Shown piece after piece: positions 35,392 through 47,771 of a DNA stretch of 64,000 bases. Position numbers and translations under genes: made by a program. The notes under the pieces are model-generated. The model had not been told where the DNA came from, ran no database searches, and saw only the letters and a list, made by a program, of their open reading frames with translations. The stretch is from Cercis canadensis (lineage: Eukaryota > Streptophyta > Magnoliopsida > Fabales > Fabaceae). Location: NCBI GenBank assembly GCA_003255065.1, contig QAOA01001120.1, positions 247,510-311,509 of the forward strand, in the 5' to 3' direction. Within the stretch, counting starts at the first letter, position 1; each line of letters starts with the position of its first letter.

Positions 35392-36588
35392 GAGTAATAG
35401 ACAAAGATTATAAAGAGTACATTTTTCAATCTTGTAGTGCAAACTATTAGAAGTGAGACGTGTCAAATGACATCACTAAGTTGTAAAGAGGAAAAATCAT
35501 AATTATTTTAACATTCAAACGAGATTAATTTCACTTCTAATTGTGAAAGTGGAAATACTCTTAGTATTAACCAAAAAAATACATTACTAAATGAGTTTAT
35601 CAACAATATATTTTGATGCTCACATTGAAAAAATTTAAACTTCCTTGTCATTATATACTTAAAAAAATCCTGAGTTCGTATAAAAAAAAATACTAATTGA
35701 TCAACAACTCTATAAAAACCTTTAGGCCATGCTGGTGACCGCTGGGCTAAATTGCAATGGTATCTCAAAATCTATCCAAGTTATTACTTGTATGTATATA
35801 ATAAATGTCTTATGAAGAGTTCCCAAATAAACCATATATAGGTTCTAAGAGGGTTGTTTTCAACCGAGCATTCTATTTATAGGGTTCAAGTTGAGAATTT
35901 TGTTTCTTCAATGCAATATTTTTATTATAACAAGTCACTTTTATTTTCACTAATTTGGGAATCCAGTCACATCTCAAGCATAACTAGATGAGAAATTTCA
36001 CAAAACATTCTGTGGAGTTGTGGACTTTTTTTTTTTTACTAATTTGAAGTGGGAATAAATTATTATAAAAAGTGAAAGCATATGATCAAAGCTAAAAGGC
36101 AATTTTCATCTTGCATAAATTTGGAAGTGTTTGATTGCATGACCAAAGATTAATGCATGAGATATTATACATTACTTTATGTGTGATCAAGTAATTTAAA
36201 GTTCCACCAAATTGAATGCAGTTGGTTTTGAGATATTAGAGAAAACCTAATAAATAAATGAAAGAATTTCAGAGTGATGAATTCAAATGGCAATACTTAG
36301 AATTGTTATTTTCTCAAATAAATCTTGAGTCTTTGATTATGGCTAGTCATTCTAATGCCAAAATGTCAAATTCTCATTCACCTAGTTAACTTATTTGTTG
36401 AAGTATTCAAAAGTTAGCCTCACTCATAAACTATGAATGTAAGTGATAAAGAGAAGCAAAAATTTGTATTAATTTTAAAAATATTTTATAAGACTAGCTT
36501 TTAACTGATTTGCCAAATGAAAAGTCTTACTTATTTATATTAACTCCGCTATTGATGGTGGAGATTGTCAGACAATAAGAATTGAGCT

Positions 36589-36630
<42 letters not shown>

Positions 36631-36860
36631 TACATAATACTATTTTCTTTTTAATATTTTTTTACCTTTTGGTCTTGACTAAATCTTTTTTTTACAAATT
36701 TAACTAAACTCAATTTTTTTAGGGGTTCATGTTCATAAAAAAAAAATATGGGGGATTTATGTAACATTTAAGCTTAATTATAATTATCTTATTTTATCTA
36801 AATAAACAATTTGATCTCTTCATTTTCATTTCAAACAATTTAGTCATTTTATTTAGGAAA
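35392..36860. other. Intergenic, no gene seen
   Basis: A/T-rich. An (AT)n microsatellite occupies about 36591-36627. No recognisable coding sequence. Confidence 0.4.
36591..36627. repeat. (AT)n microsatellite
   Basis: An uninterrupted AT dinucleotide run of about 18 units. Confidence 0.95.
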
Positions 36861-36869
36861 AATTCTAAT

Positions 36870-37205
36870 TTATCCCCTCCAACTATAGGTCATGTGTGAT
36901 TTACCCCAAAAACTATAAAAAGATGCAAGGAACCCCATCTATTATCAAAATGTGAAAAAAAAAAACCTTGATCTCTAGAGGGTTGTCTAAAAATGAACAA
37001 AAAATACCACATGTTACGCACGTAAGAAAGAAATAAAAGTAACACATGACATTTTATGTCCATTTTTGGACAGTCATTTGAGAATTAGAGCTTTTTTTTT
37101 TTTTACACATTTTAATAGTTGATGGGAGTTCCTTATACATGTTTATAATTTTTTAGGTAAACTGCACATGACTCTAAATTAAAGGAGTAAATTAGACTTT
37201 TTTGT
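36870..37205. mobile_element. Long-TIR MITE
   Basis: The left arm TCTAATTTATCCCCTCCAA...GTCATGTG...TTTACCCC is matched by a right arm whose reverse complement reads TCTAATTTACTCCTTTAA...GTCATGTG...TTTACC. The arms are about 120 bp and diverged. No transposase, and no certain target duplication. Confidence 0.65.
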
Positions 37206-37539
37206 CCAACACCCTAACTATCATATTATTATAAACAAGATTTATTGATGTAGTATTAAACAATATCTTTTTTATAATTAATTATTAATTTCTCAACAAA
37301 TTAAATCAAATCTATCTAAAAATACAATTAAGTAAAAGGAGATTTTATGATATTACATGAATATGTCATACTATATTGATGTAGTAAATATACGTAATTT
37401 TTATATTTTATTCGATATAAAATATAATTTATCTTATTTTCTCAAAAAAAATTTAAAAATAATTAATTTATACACATATTATTTATACATGGACGATTTT
37501 CATATAATATAACATATCAAATAAATACCAAAAGTATGG
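37206..37539. repeat. AT-rich dispersed repeat (inverted copy)
   Basis: About 37370-37500, read in reverse, matches the repeats at 120-330 and 16000-16151. No gene. Confidence 0.5.
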
Positions 37540-39863
37540 AAAAAAAAAAAAAAAGCTAGTGCAATAGAAAAACAGAGAAAGAAGAGAGCATAGAGTGCAA
37601 GAGTATCAAATAACGACGGAGACAGAGCTCTTGCGACAGAGCTAGAGCAAGAGGAATAGAAACAGAGAGACCTGAGCAGGGAAAAAGGGAGCAGATCGAG
37701 AAAGAGGAATTGAAATTTCAGATTTAGTGTGTGGCTAATCCTTTGTCTCCTTACTTCTGGGTAATCATCTATCCCCTTTATCAATCTGTGCCAAGTAAGG
37801 GGAAAAAAAAATGCTTTAATTTCTTGCCCGTTGCTTTCCCTCAATCAAGAGTCCCAATTTGCTCTCCGATTGTTGGAAAAGCTTGGGTGCTATGGCGTTG
37901 GTGGGGGTAACTTTGTTAAATGATATATATAGCCATTGAAAATTATTTCATGTTGTGGGGGCACCCACATCCTTGTACATAGATCCACCAATGGGTTTAG
38001 GTTGTCGCCTATGAATAATGGATTATCTCGGTGATGAAACTCTTAGTAATTTGAGGATGGTGCATGGAATTCAAAATGGGGCTCCCTCTCTTGTTGCAGG
38101 CAGAGGTTGAGGAACCAAACCATTTGATGTTTTTGATTTCATGCTCTTCCCAGGTTGATACTAGGTCTTTTGAGGGATTTTATTGTTAATTTTTATGAAG
38201 AAAATGAGGTACAGAAATAAGTTCCCCCTTGTACATAGATCCGCCACTGGTAGTAAGGTGGAGTTACAGTGTGTGTGGAACAATTTTTAAATAGAAATGG
38301 AATTATCTGTAAATACTATTAAAAGTGGTAAAATTTACAAATCATTATTTATTACATGCAAAATTATTTGTAAATGAGTTGAGTTCTTAATTTAGTATGG
38401 TTTTGAACAAGTTTCATGTAAGAAGACATTTACAAATGAATTGAATGGTACAAATTTGATGGTTCCAAATATTACTTGAAACTTTTTATATTTCAGTTTT
38501 AATTTATTTTCATCACGAGTTTGAGATGAAATTGTTTGTCAAGGGTGGAATGCAAATTCCAAATGGTGGACACTATTATATTTTCATTCCATTCCTTTTT
38601 TGATCTAAATGCTTGTTTGGTAATGTGGCGCTACCATGGTCGCATTGGAGCTACTTGCTTTTCCTAACACATGTAAAGCATTTAGAGCTTCTTGCTTTTC
38701 CTTACTAGAATGCGTGCAATCTTGGTTGCATCCGAGCTTGTCGCTTTTCTGGANAATTCCAAGTGGTGGACACTATTATATTTTCATTCCATTCCTTTTT
38801 TGATCTAAATGCTTGTTTGGTAATGTGGCGCTACCATGGTCGCATTGGAGCTACTTGCTTTTCCTAACACATGTAAAGCATTTAGAGCTTCTTGCTTTTC
38901 CTTACTAGAATGCGTGCAATCTTGGTTGCATCCGAGCTTGTCGCTTTTCTGGATGCGTGTAAAGCACTTGGTTCCTTATTGGAATGCACACGACCATGGT
39001 TGTGCCACGATTCCAAACATGCAATAATTTGTCTAATCAAGCAAGCATATAGTTATTTTTTACCCCTCATTTTCAATACACCCACTTTCATCTTTACCAA
39101 GCACACCTTTAGACTACCTAACCATACCAATCATATAGTTGGAATCTAGATTGCAATTCTGGTTTGCTCCCTAGAATGTGCTATGGCAATTTGGTTTTGC
39201 AGTGATGGTGCTCTGTGCATCTTGACAGCTAGATATTTATTCTATTAATTTGGCTGATGAGATACTCTTTTATCCAAAAAATATAAAAGGGGAAAAAGGA
39301 AAGTAGAAATAATCATAGTAAATAACCTTTGCTTTGGAGCACCTTGATGATTACTTCAGTTTAGGCTGTCTCTGCCTGCTTGCTTAGCTACTGCCCACCA
39401 TCTTTCACTGTTGTTCATGTGCTTGTTCTGAAACTTCATTATACCAGGGTGTCATCCATGATAATGCTTCAGTATACATCACAGCATTGGAGGTGTTTGT
39501 ATATGCCTTCTGATTGCTGCATAACATTGTACTCTAGGCAAGAATTGAACCATTCCTAATGGTCAGACTGTTTCTTGCAGTCTAAGTCTGCTTGTTGATA
39601 TCCTTCTCAATTATTGTAATATTCATTTCCTTAACATGTATATGTAACTGCATCTAAGAATTGGCACTAAAGATATCCATTCTCTTTTATTTGCTTACCA
39701 TCTATTTATTTTTTATATTTAAGCTCAATGGTTTGAGTTGAGGTTTGTTGTCTCTTCAATTCTTCTTTGGTTGGTTGTATGCTGCTTTATATTTTTATTG
39801 GTTGGTTTTACCTATGCCAAGTAATATATGAATGTATATCGTCAGGGTTTCATCCTCTATACC
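37540..39863 (+). other. Probable 5' leader and leader intron of RDM1
   Basis: A GA-rich, leader-like stretch (about 37550-37740) is followed by about 2 kb of T-rich, intron-like sequence ending at an acceptor (TCGTCAG at about 39840-39845) just before the RDM1 ATG. Within it, 38555-38753 and 38755-38953 are near-identical direct repeats around N38754, probably duplicated contig ends. Leader structure is inferred only. Confidence 0.45.
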
Positions 39864-41064
39864 ATGAAGAGGGCAGTGCCATGGAATGATCGAGTTGAAA
39901 TATCATCAGATGAATCTGCTAACTCAGACTCAGCAATAGAGGCCAACAGTAGGTGTGGTGTTGAGCAGCCAACATATGATATAACAATGCCTGAAATAAT
40001 GTCTGAAGGTTTGTTCTTGCTGGGGATTTGGGCCCTAGGTTTTGTAATGGGTTGTCTGGCACTCTGTCAGTACTGTAAAGAAGATAAATAATCTACAATA
40101 TTTTTCATCAAAATATAAGTGCATACACTTTTTCCTTGAAACGGTTATGAATTTTATGTTTAACCATCTGAAATAGCCTCTAGAGAAACCAAACCAAGAC
40201 ATAATCATGTATGACATAAAAGTATGGATATAGATTTATAAATCATTTTTTATAGCATATGTTATTCTTTTTTCATTATTCTTTTCCGTGGTGAGACCTT
40301 GAGCATTCAATGTTCTGAAAAATTGACCCTGAACTCTGAAGCAGATTATGGATGGAAGCTCCAATTAACATTCATGAGCAAACAGTATTACTTGCTCACC
40401 CCTTGCACAGAAGTTAAATTAGCCTGTGTTTGTGTGTCTGTAAGTGTGCTGTTTCTTATTAGTCAGAAGTTGATTTTGCTTTTGATTTTCTTAATGTTGC
40501 TTCCGTCGTCATTGACATATATTGCATCTTGAATTAGCCTGTTGAAATCATTTTGATAGACTTGTCACTTTGAACCAATCCTTATACAACTCTCCTCTTT
40601 ACAGTCCTTTATCCCTTGGTTTCCTGTGATTCCTTTGCACTTACATGGCTTTCTGATAAATTTTGCTCTCATGCTTGTATGCAGATGTATTGATCCGACG
40701 AGCAGAAATGTATCAGGAATACATGAAGCAGATCCCAGTCCCAAGCCTCCGAGGCTCTGTCATTCCATTTACCTCATGGATGGGATTGGGCAGATCTATT
40801 AAGGAATTATATGGTCAGCCCCTCCATTACCTAACAAATATTCTCCTTAAGCAATGGGACCAGTTGAGAATGGGAAGTGAGGATGAATATAAGCCCTTAG
40901 ACAACATAATTCATCCATGCAAAGCTGAAACCAGCATCTGGCTCATTGAAGAAGTCCATAGGCAGACCTCGTCTCCTTATCATATAGCTAAACAATGGCA
41001 GGTGGATCCAATGCACTATGCTTTTGTCGATCCCATTTTCCCAAAGTTCGAATGCACATCTTGA
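39864..41064 (+). CDS. RDM1: RDM1, RNA-directed DNA methylation factor
   Basis: Two exons, 39864-40008 and 40685-41064, joined at phase 1 (GAA G|AT), give 174 residues; Arabidopsis RDM1 has 163. Exon 2 carries the diagnostic core: [55 protein letters not shown], then a [17 protein letters not shown] stretch and [13 protein letters not shown]. Exon 1 is a low-complexity acidic Ser-rich leader ([15 protein letters not shown]), as in the Arabidopsis protein. RDM1 is the small dimeric subunit of the DDR complex (DRD1-DMS3-RDM1), which supports Pol V transcription and de novo DNA methylation in the nucleus (known). The ATG at 39864 was chosen because a splice acceptor lies between it and the earlier ATG at 39828. 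No defects seen. Confidence 0.9.
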
Positions 41065-41636
41065 AGCCATTCAGTTCACTGGCTTTATACTGACCCAGAA
41101 AATCATTCAGAGTTGTAATCCCTTTGTGTAAGGCAGAAATACACTTCACTCCCTTGATCCTTTCCTCCTTACTTCTGTGTGTTTCTGCCTTCTTTTTCAA
41201 TATGCTAGTTGGTCGCATGTCCATGCTTCCCAACTTTTAATGTTTCTTTATTGTTTTTAAGTAGATGACTAATATAAATGATAGTTATGAATCTTGAAAA
41301 GGAAAATATGTTCTAAAGATGTAATGGAAGAAGAAATTATATGTAGATGCTATTGGAACTTAATATTTCATTATTCAATTTCTTCCTTGATGCCATTCAT
41401 GGTGTAACAGCAATGATATTGGGGCAAGTACTTACTCCTGTTTATTAGAATCTTCAAATCAATGTTTCACAATGCAGTCATATATATTGGCATAATTGGA
41501 AATTCTTTTGTTTAAATTATAATTTACAAATAGGAAATAGGCTTTAGCGTTGAAGCAGCCTTGGTGTGAAAACGGTTGAATTATCATAGCCTGCCGCTAA
41601 ACCATGAGAACGGATTGAAAGAATGAACCCAACCTA
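41065..41636. other. RDM1 3' flank, no gene seen
   Basis: 3' UTR and A/T-rich sequence with no further structure noted. Confidence 0.4.
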
Positions 41637-42252
41637 CGATTAAAATATTATTTTTGTCCCTGACTTTTGTGGGCGTTATCAATTTGGTCCTTGAGTAGAA
41701 GTTGTTCTTAAAAATGTCATTCACCTAACATTTTCTTGTCATTTAAATTCTTCCATTAGGTTTTCGCTTAGCATACTAACAAAATTGTTGATGTGACCAG
41801 TTAAAAGATGATATGGCAAGTCAAATTGCCAAGTCAGACTCCCAATAAACCCATAAGGACTAGATGAACGTTTGCCTTACATTGAAATCCTCTTCTTCAC
41901 CACAAAACCTAACATCTTAGAGAGCTATGATACTAGCCATACCACTCAGAAATTGTCAATACCATTCCAGAAACGGCATCGTTTAATGGTGAAGAAGAGG
42001 ACTTCAATGTAAGGCAAACGTCGTCATCTAGTCCTTATGGGTTTATTGGGAGCCTGACTTAGCAATTTAACTTGCTATCTCATCTTTTAATTGGACACAT
42101 TAGCACTTCCGTTAGTGTACTAGGCAGAAGCCTGACGGAAGGATTTAAATGATGTGAAAATGCTAAGTGAATGCGTTTTTGATAACGACTTCTACTCAAG
42201 AATCAAACTGATAACGCCCATAAAAGTAAGGGACGAAAACAATATTTTAGTC
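41637..42252. mobile_element. Foldback element with about 260-bp arms
   Basis: A roughly 615-bp inverted repeat. The left arm runs ATTAAAATATT, then GGGCGTTATCA, TTGAGTAGAAGTT, and GTTTGCCTTACATTGAA before a CTCTTCTTCACC motif. The right arm has the reverse complement of each, in reverse order, around a loop of about 75 bp (about 41912-41984). CCCAACC lies just outside both ends, an imperfect target duplication. It looks like a non-autonomous Mutator-like or foldback transposon. No coding sequence. Confidence 0.8.
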
Positions 42253-44911
42253 CCCAACCCACCTTGTCAGAGTTGGTGGGTTAAGTACATTATCTCATTT
42301 AAAATTAAAAAAGTCAAATATATATAATGTCAATGTGTTAATTGATCTTTTTATAATGGTGTTAATTATTTTTTTGTTTTTGGCCATGATGGTGTTGATC
42401 GATCCATTTCCCTTTTTGCTAAATCATCATTGTAACAAACTATTCAACTTAGTAATTGATAATGGTAAATACAGTCAATGATTTCATGCAATTAGCATAA
42501 TGACAAATCAACTTAATAATTGATCCACGATGGTGTTTTTGGCCATGATGGTGTTGATTGATCCATTTCCCTTTTTGCTAAATCGTCATTGTAACAAACT
42601 ATTCAACTAAATAATTGATAATTGATAATGGTAAACACATTCAATGATTTGATGCAATTAGCATAATGACAAATCAACTTATTTTTCACTTCTAACAAGA
42701 TTGTCTTGGTGTAATTTCGATTTCAATTTCGATTTCTCTAATAATAAACGTGCACATATTGAGTATACTGAGGATTTAGTGCTTCTTCTTTTTTGAAAAA
42801 CAAAATAAAAATTGAATGCTATACAATGAGAAATAACCTCTCACATTGATAATCTTGTCACATCTAGTTTATATGAAATTTCAATAAGCAAAATTACCTT
42901 ATTACCTATTACTCAACCATTGCATTATCCATTTGAGAACAAGTACTAATGGCACTACTCCTCAAACTATTTAATGTTTTGATCCATTTGCTTGGATAAT
43001 GCATTTCTCTGCCATACATAGATGATAGATGGAATATGATGCATTTGATCATTGACATTCTGAAGAGAACCTCTTTTTGGCTTTATTCTTGATACCCCAA
43101 TTTAAGCACAGCTTTCTCTCAAGACTGACCTACACTAAATTTTTTGCCCATCCTCCATATTCGAGGCTTTTTATGTGAAGCACAAGACTCTTTTTCTTTT
43201 TCCCTCCCTTTTATTTTCTCTTTCCCTATCCCCTTTATCAAAATTTCAACCATTTTATAATCAGATACCTAAAACCATTGAAAGGGCAACCAAGATGTAG
43301 ATAAGAAGGATAGCAGAACACCGATGGATCATAATCATAAGGTGCAAAATGCATCACTTTACTAAAGGGATTTTAGACAAAATTTTCTGTAAAAGAAGCA
43401 TAAATGAAACTTTGTTTCAAAAGCACAAACCTGTAAAAGATGGGAAAAGAAATGTAATTCACAAGAAAGAATACTATCAGCTCCTTCTTTATATCTATTC
43501 TCTGCCAACCACTACCACCCATAGTAAAACCCTAAAAGGCTAGTAGATAAATGCTTCAATCACATTGAAGTAGCCAACTTGATGATCATCTAGCTCTCTA
43601 AATGGGAATTTTACCATTTACTCAATACCTTGCATTTCAAACCTACCCTCATTAACAATAGCTAAGAAAAATAGTAGTGGCATGATTGACACAATCTAAG
43701 CCTTATAAAACAATAATAATAATTGAGCCTAATTTGAAATATACCAATGGTACATGTATGTGCAGATATCTCTATCTAAAGGCTCAAACCACCTTTCATC
43801 AAAATGCCTCTATGTCTCTATATATACTACTCTCTAATAAGTATTTTCTTCCGCTTGGACTTTCTCTTTATTTATTACTCTACCTACTCTAAACCGACTT
43901 AACTTGATTTTCTGAGTCTGGGTATCCTCAACTCGACCCTTGATTCACTTGTGCTCATTGTGCAGATTAGACCTTGAACTTAAACAGACCTGAATCCAGT
44001 CACCCAATCTAACTTTCTCGACCTCTGCATAACCATCGTGAGTATGCATCAATACGTGTAAGTAGAGTTGCTCCAATGGTTAATGACTACAAAGACATAA
44101 TCAAATGGGTTTATCCATTAGCTTACATTGAAAGAGATAACCAAGATATAACCATCATGCTCATTATGATCTCTTACTTGGTACTCATGATGAGTGAGTG
44201 ATGAGATATAATAATTATTTGTTAAGAACATTGTCTGACCTCTGAAAGCTCCAATTACAGGACCAAAGAAGATAAAGTGAAACTTGCCAACAAAGAAACA
44301 AAAGCAAGCAATTAATGAACAAAAAACCCCTCCATGCATATACACCTCCCACCTCCTTTAAACCTTTCCCTAAAGCTACTAAGAACGTGCGTTCAATAAT
44401 AAATTCCAATTACAAAGGCCAAGATGCTTGTATAAAACTCTTGAATTTCAACGAATATGCCTAAAGTTTAGTGCAGTTTTACAAGTCTAAAACTTAAGTG
44501 TGCAAACATTGCATACACTGTTTGGCACCCACGAAAAGAAGTACACCGTTAAACTGATGCAGAAGCAGAAATAAGCAAAAGAAAATTGAAGTGTGAAGCT
44601 TTGGCAGAATTTTAGTGGGTTTAGTATGTGCATGTCGTGCTTTAGACAAAGCAAAAGCAAAAGCAGAGTAGAGGGCTTCATCTTTAGCTTTAGCTTTTGC
44701 CTACTCTGCTTCTTTTCTATCCCTCAAACAGTGCCTTTAGTAGGTTCCGATTCCGCTAAATAAAAAACAGCAGCACATGATGAACAGAAAAATCATTGTC
44801 ATTCTATTTCAGTATTTATAATTCCACCAACTCATAGCTCTCCAAGTTCCAAAGCCATAAACAGAGACAAATCTCAATCCCACAAGAACAAGACAAACTG
44901 AAACAGAGGAA
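42253..44911. other. Intergenic with a 159-bp tandem repeat and an LTR-like stretch
   Basis: TTTTTGGCCATGATGGTGTT (about 42376 and 42535) begins two similar segments of about 140 bp spaced 159 bp apart. At about 43790-43990 the text (CTATGTCTCTATATATACTA, then TGACCTT/CTTGATTTTCTGAGTCTGG) resembles the tandem units at 60261-61040, suggesting diverged members of one LTR/TRIM-like family. The last 100 bp are the AAA-ATPase leader. Confidence 0.45.
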
Positions 44912-46483
44912 ATGGAGATATTGTCGCAAATGTGGTCGTTGTTGGGTTTACTCACTGTGTTTCAAAATGTGGTTCCCTCGCAGCTTCTCTCACTCCTCCA
45001 CTCATTCTATGAGTCTCTTCAAGATTTTCTCTCTCCTTACTCTTACTTCGAAATCCCAGAATTCAATGGCTACTGCGGCGTCGACCTCAACGAACTCTAC
45101 CGCCACGTCCACCTTTACATCAACTCCGTCAACCACACCGCCGCCGCCCGCTGCCGTCTCCTTACCCTCTCTCGTTCCAGATCCTCCAACCGCATTTCCT
45201 TCACGGTGGCGCCCAACCACACCGTTCACGACACCTTCGATGGCCACCACCTCTCCTGGACCCACCACGTAGAGACGGTGCAGGAATCGTTGGAAGAGAA
45301 GCGGAGCTTCACTCTCCGGTTACCCAAGCGCCACCGTCAGACCCTCCTCTCAGCTTACCTCAACCATGTGACCTCACGCGCCGGGGAGTTCGAGCGCGTG
45401 TCACGCGAGAGAAGGCTATTCACTAATAACGGTAACGGGTCTTTCGAATCAGGGTGGGTATCCGTTCCGTTCCGTCACCCGTCAACGTTTGACACGCTAG
45501 CATTGGAGCCGGAATTGAAGAAGCAGATAAAGGATGACCTCACTGCGTTTGCAAACGGCAGAGAGTTCTACCACAGAGTGGGTCGGGCATGGAAACGCGG
45601 GTACCTGTTATACGGCCAACCCGGGTCGGGTAAATCGAGCTTGATCGCTGCCATGGCTAACTACCTCTGCTACGACGTTTACGATTTGGAGCTCACTAAA
45701 GTTTCTGATAATTCCGAGCTGAGAGCGTTGCTGATACAAACGACAAACCGTTCCATCATCGTGATTGAAGACATTGACTGCTCTGTGGATTTAACGGCGG
45801 ATAGGATGATGAAGAAGGCGATAATGGGGAAGTCCAAAACGGCGAAATCAAAGACGACGTCGTTGGAATGCTCCGGGGAGGAAAACGGGCGGGTCACTCT
45901 CTCGGGGCTCCTGAATTTCACGGACGGGTTGTGGTCGTGTTGTGGGGAAGAGAGGATCATAGTGTTCACGACCAATCACAGGGACAATGTGGACCCCGCG
46001 CTGGTTCGGTGTGGGCGGATGGACGTGCACGTGAACCTCGGCACGTGCGGGATGCATGCGTTTATGGACTTGGTGAGGAACTACCTGGGCTTGGACTCTC
46101 ACGTGCTGTATGACGCGGTGGAGGGTTGCATCAGGTCCGGTGGGTCCCTCACGCCGGCGCAGATCGGGGAGATACTGTTGCGAAACAGAGGGGATGCTGA
46201 CGTGGCCATCAGGGAGGTGGTGTCGGCGATGCAAACGAGGATGCTGGCTGCAGGCGCCAGCACCAGCGGTGGCGGTGGACAGTGGGATCAGACGGACAAC
46301 GAGGAGACGGTGGGGGTGAGGTCGCCGGAGAGTGTATTGATGATGGGTTCGCCGGAGAATTGGGACTCGTTGAATGGGAAGAAGAGGAAGGATAACGGGT
46401 CGTCCAATCTGGAGAAGAAAGTCAAATTCTTAGTGAGATTAAGATCGTTGACCAAGTCTGACTCCGGTGGAAGGGCCGCCTGA
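44912..46483 (+). CDS. AAA-ATPase, BCS1-like plant family
   Basis: A 523-residue intronless gene, as usual for the plant AAA-ATPases of the At4g25835/At5g57480 type. A hydrophobic N-terminus (residues about 8-25) acts as signal anchor and is followed by the AAA-associated region with SYFEIPEF and ELYRHVHLYI. The ATPase core has FDTLALEP (193-200), Walker A GQPGSGKS (235-242), Walker B IIVIEDID (282-289), the LLNFTDGLWS stretch, and ERIIVFTTNH followed by DPALVRCGRMD with the arginine positions. The C-terminal 80 residues are basic and of low complexity. The likely location is a membrane (mitochondria or ER); members are often stress-induced. Codons are strikingly GC-rich compared with the flanks. 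The gene is complete, and its specific substrate is unknown. Confidence 0.9.
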   Translation: MEILSQMWSLLGLLTVFQNVVPSQLLSLLHSFYESLQDFLSPYSYFEIPEFNGYCGVDLNELYRHVHLYINSVNHTAAARCRLLTLSRSRSSNRISFTVAPNHTVHDTFDGHHLSWTHHVETVQESLEEKRSFTLRLPKRHRQTLLSAYLNHVTSRAGEFERVSRERRLFTNNGNGSFESGWVSVPFRHPSTFDTLALEPELKKQIKDDLTAFANGREFYHRVGRAWKRGYLLYGQPGSGKSSLIAAMANYLCYDVYDLELTKVSDNSELRALLIQTTNRSIIVIEDIDCSVDLTADRMMKKAIMGKSKTAKSKTTSLECSGEENGRVTLSGLLNFTDGLWSCCGEERIIVFTTNHRDNVDPALVRCGRMDVHVNLGTCGMHAFMDLVRNYLGLDSHVLYDAVEGCIRSGGSLTPAQIGEILLRNRGDADVAIREVVSAMQTRMLAAGASTSGGGGQWDQTDNEETVGVRSPESVLMMGSPENWDSLNGKKRKDNGSSNLEKKVKFLVRLRSLTKSDSGGRAA

Positions 46484-47771
46484 AGGCGCGAAAAAATACT
46501 TCTTTTTTAATAATAATAAAAAAAAAATTAAAAGTTTTGGAGTGTAACTTTTGGAGTGTTTGGGACTAGTGTTTGTTCAAAGCTAGATTTTGAGATCTAC
46601 TATAAGTAGGAACTAGTGATTGACACATTCAAGGTTCTAACTTCTAACTTCTAACACATAGTCTTTTGGGTCCTGTTTTTGAATTTCTGTTTTGAGAAAG
46701 CTTTGGTTTGTTTCATTTTTGTACTAAATATGCTCATATATCATTCAATATCAAGCGGTTATTTCATGATTAAGGGTAAATCTACAAGTACATGACATTA
46801 TAAAACCAAACAATAATTTCTTTTATTTTTTTCCAACTCACTTGTTCCTTGTTTTATAACATTTCAATTTCAACCCATTTCCTTTTGATTTTTCAGAAAA
46901 ATTCATCTAAAAATATTTTAAAAAACTAGTTTTACAAAAAAAAATACTTCTTTCTATCCAGTTATTTTCATTTAAAGCAAATAAACCCTTAATGTAACAA
47001 GACATGTACTCATATGATGCAATAAATTAATTAATTTCATTGAAATAAAGTTACATTGTTGATCATAAATTATTTTTTTATTAAAAACAAATATATACAA
47101 TTATAAAGTTACATATTCATATGCTTAATCTTTTGTTGATCCGAGATCAAATGCTAATTAACATGATTATTATTAGTAGTTGTGGCGTTTTTATAATAGT
47201 ATTATTAGTAGTGACTTGGATATCAACTCTTTTTTATTAAAGAGTTTTTCAAAATTATATCATTGTAACATAAATATTTGTCTTTCAAAAAAAAAATATA
47301 TAGCCTTTTGTTTTGTAGTTGACCAAATTTTAGAGATACCCATAAGTTTAAGTCATGAGACAATTGTCAAACTGTTTTTGTTTTAATATTTTGGTTGCAA
47401 CTCTAAATTAGAATATTAAATTTATAAATTTTGAGAATGACTTTATCAAATTACTTGATAAACTATAATTAGGACTTGTCAAATAAATGTTTCTTGAAAA
47501 TTAAGAAAAATTAAAATAATGAAGTGATGATCCACATTGCTTACCGTGTTAACAAATGTCCTCTGTCCTCATCGTATTATCGACGTGGAAAATCGTCCCG
47601 CCACTTGAAACCGAGACCAAATTCGCATTGATAACTATTCCTTCCCACCAAACAGGGACCAATTCGCAAGTTTTGTAATTTTTCTTTCTTTTTCCGTCCT
47701 CTCATCTGCATCTGAAGCCCATTCAAACTGTGTTGGAACCAGAAACTGCAAAAGAGAAGAAGCAGAGAGAG
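46484..47771. other. Intergenic, no gene seen
   Basis: A/T-rich 3' flank of the ATPase gene, then the promoter of the EF-hand gene. Confidence 0.4.

Noticed and set aside
36591..36627. Possible regulatory AT element
   Set aside because: A plain (AT)n microsatellite.
37500..37844. 114-residue minus-strand ORF
   Set aside because: Antisense of a GA-rich, leader-like stretch that fits the 5' UTR of RDM1; no domain.
45002..46319. Long open frames on both strands overlapping the AAA-ATPase gene
   Set aside because: They are shadows of a GC-rich coding region; only the plus frame at 44912 has family motifs.
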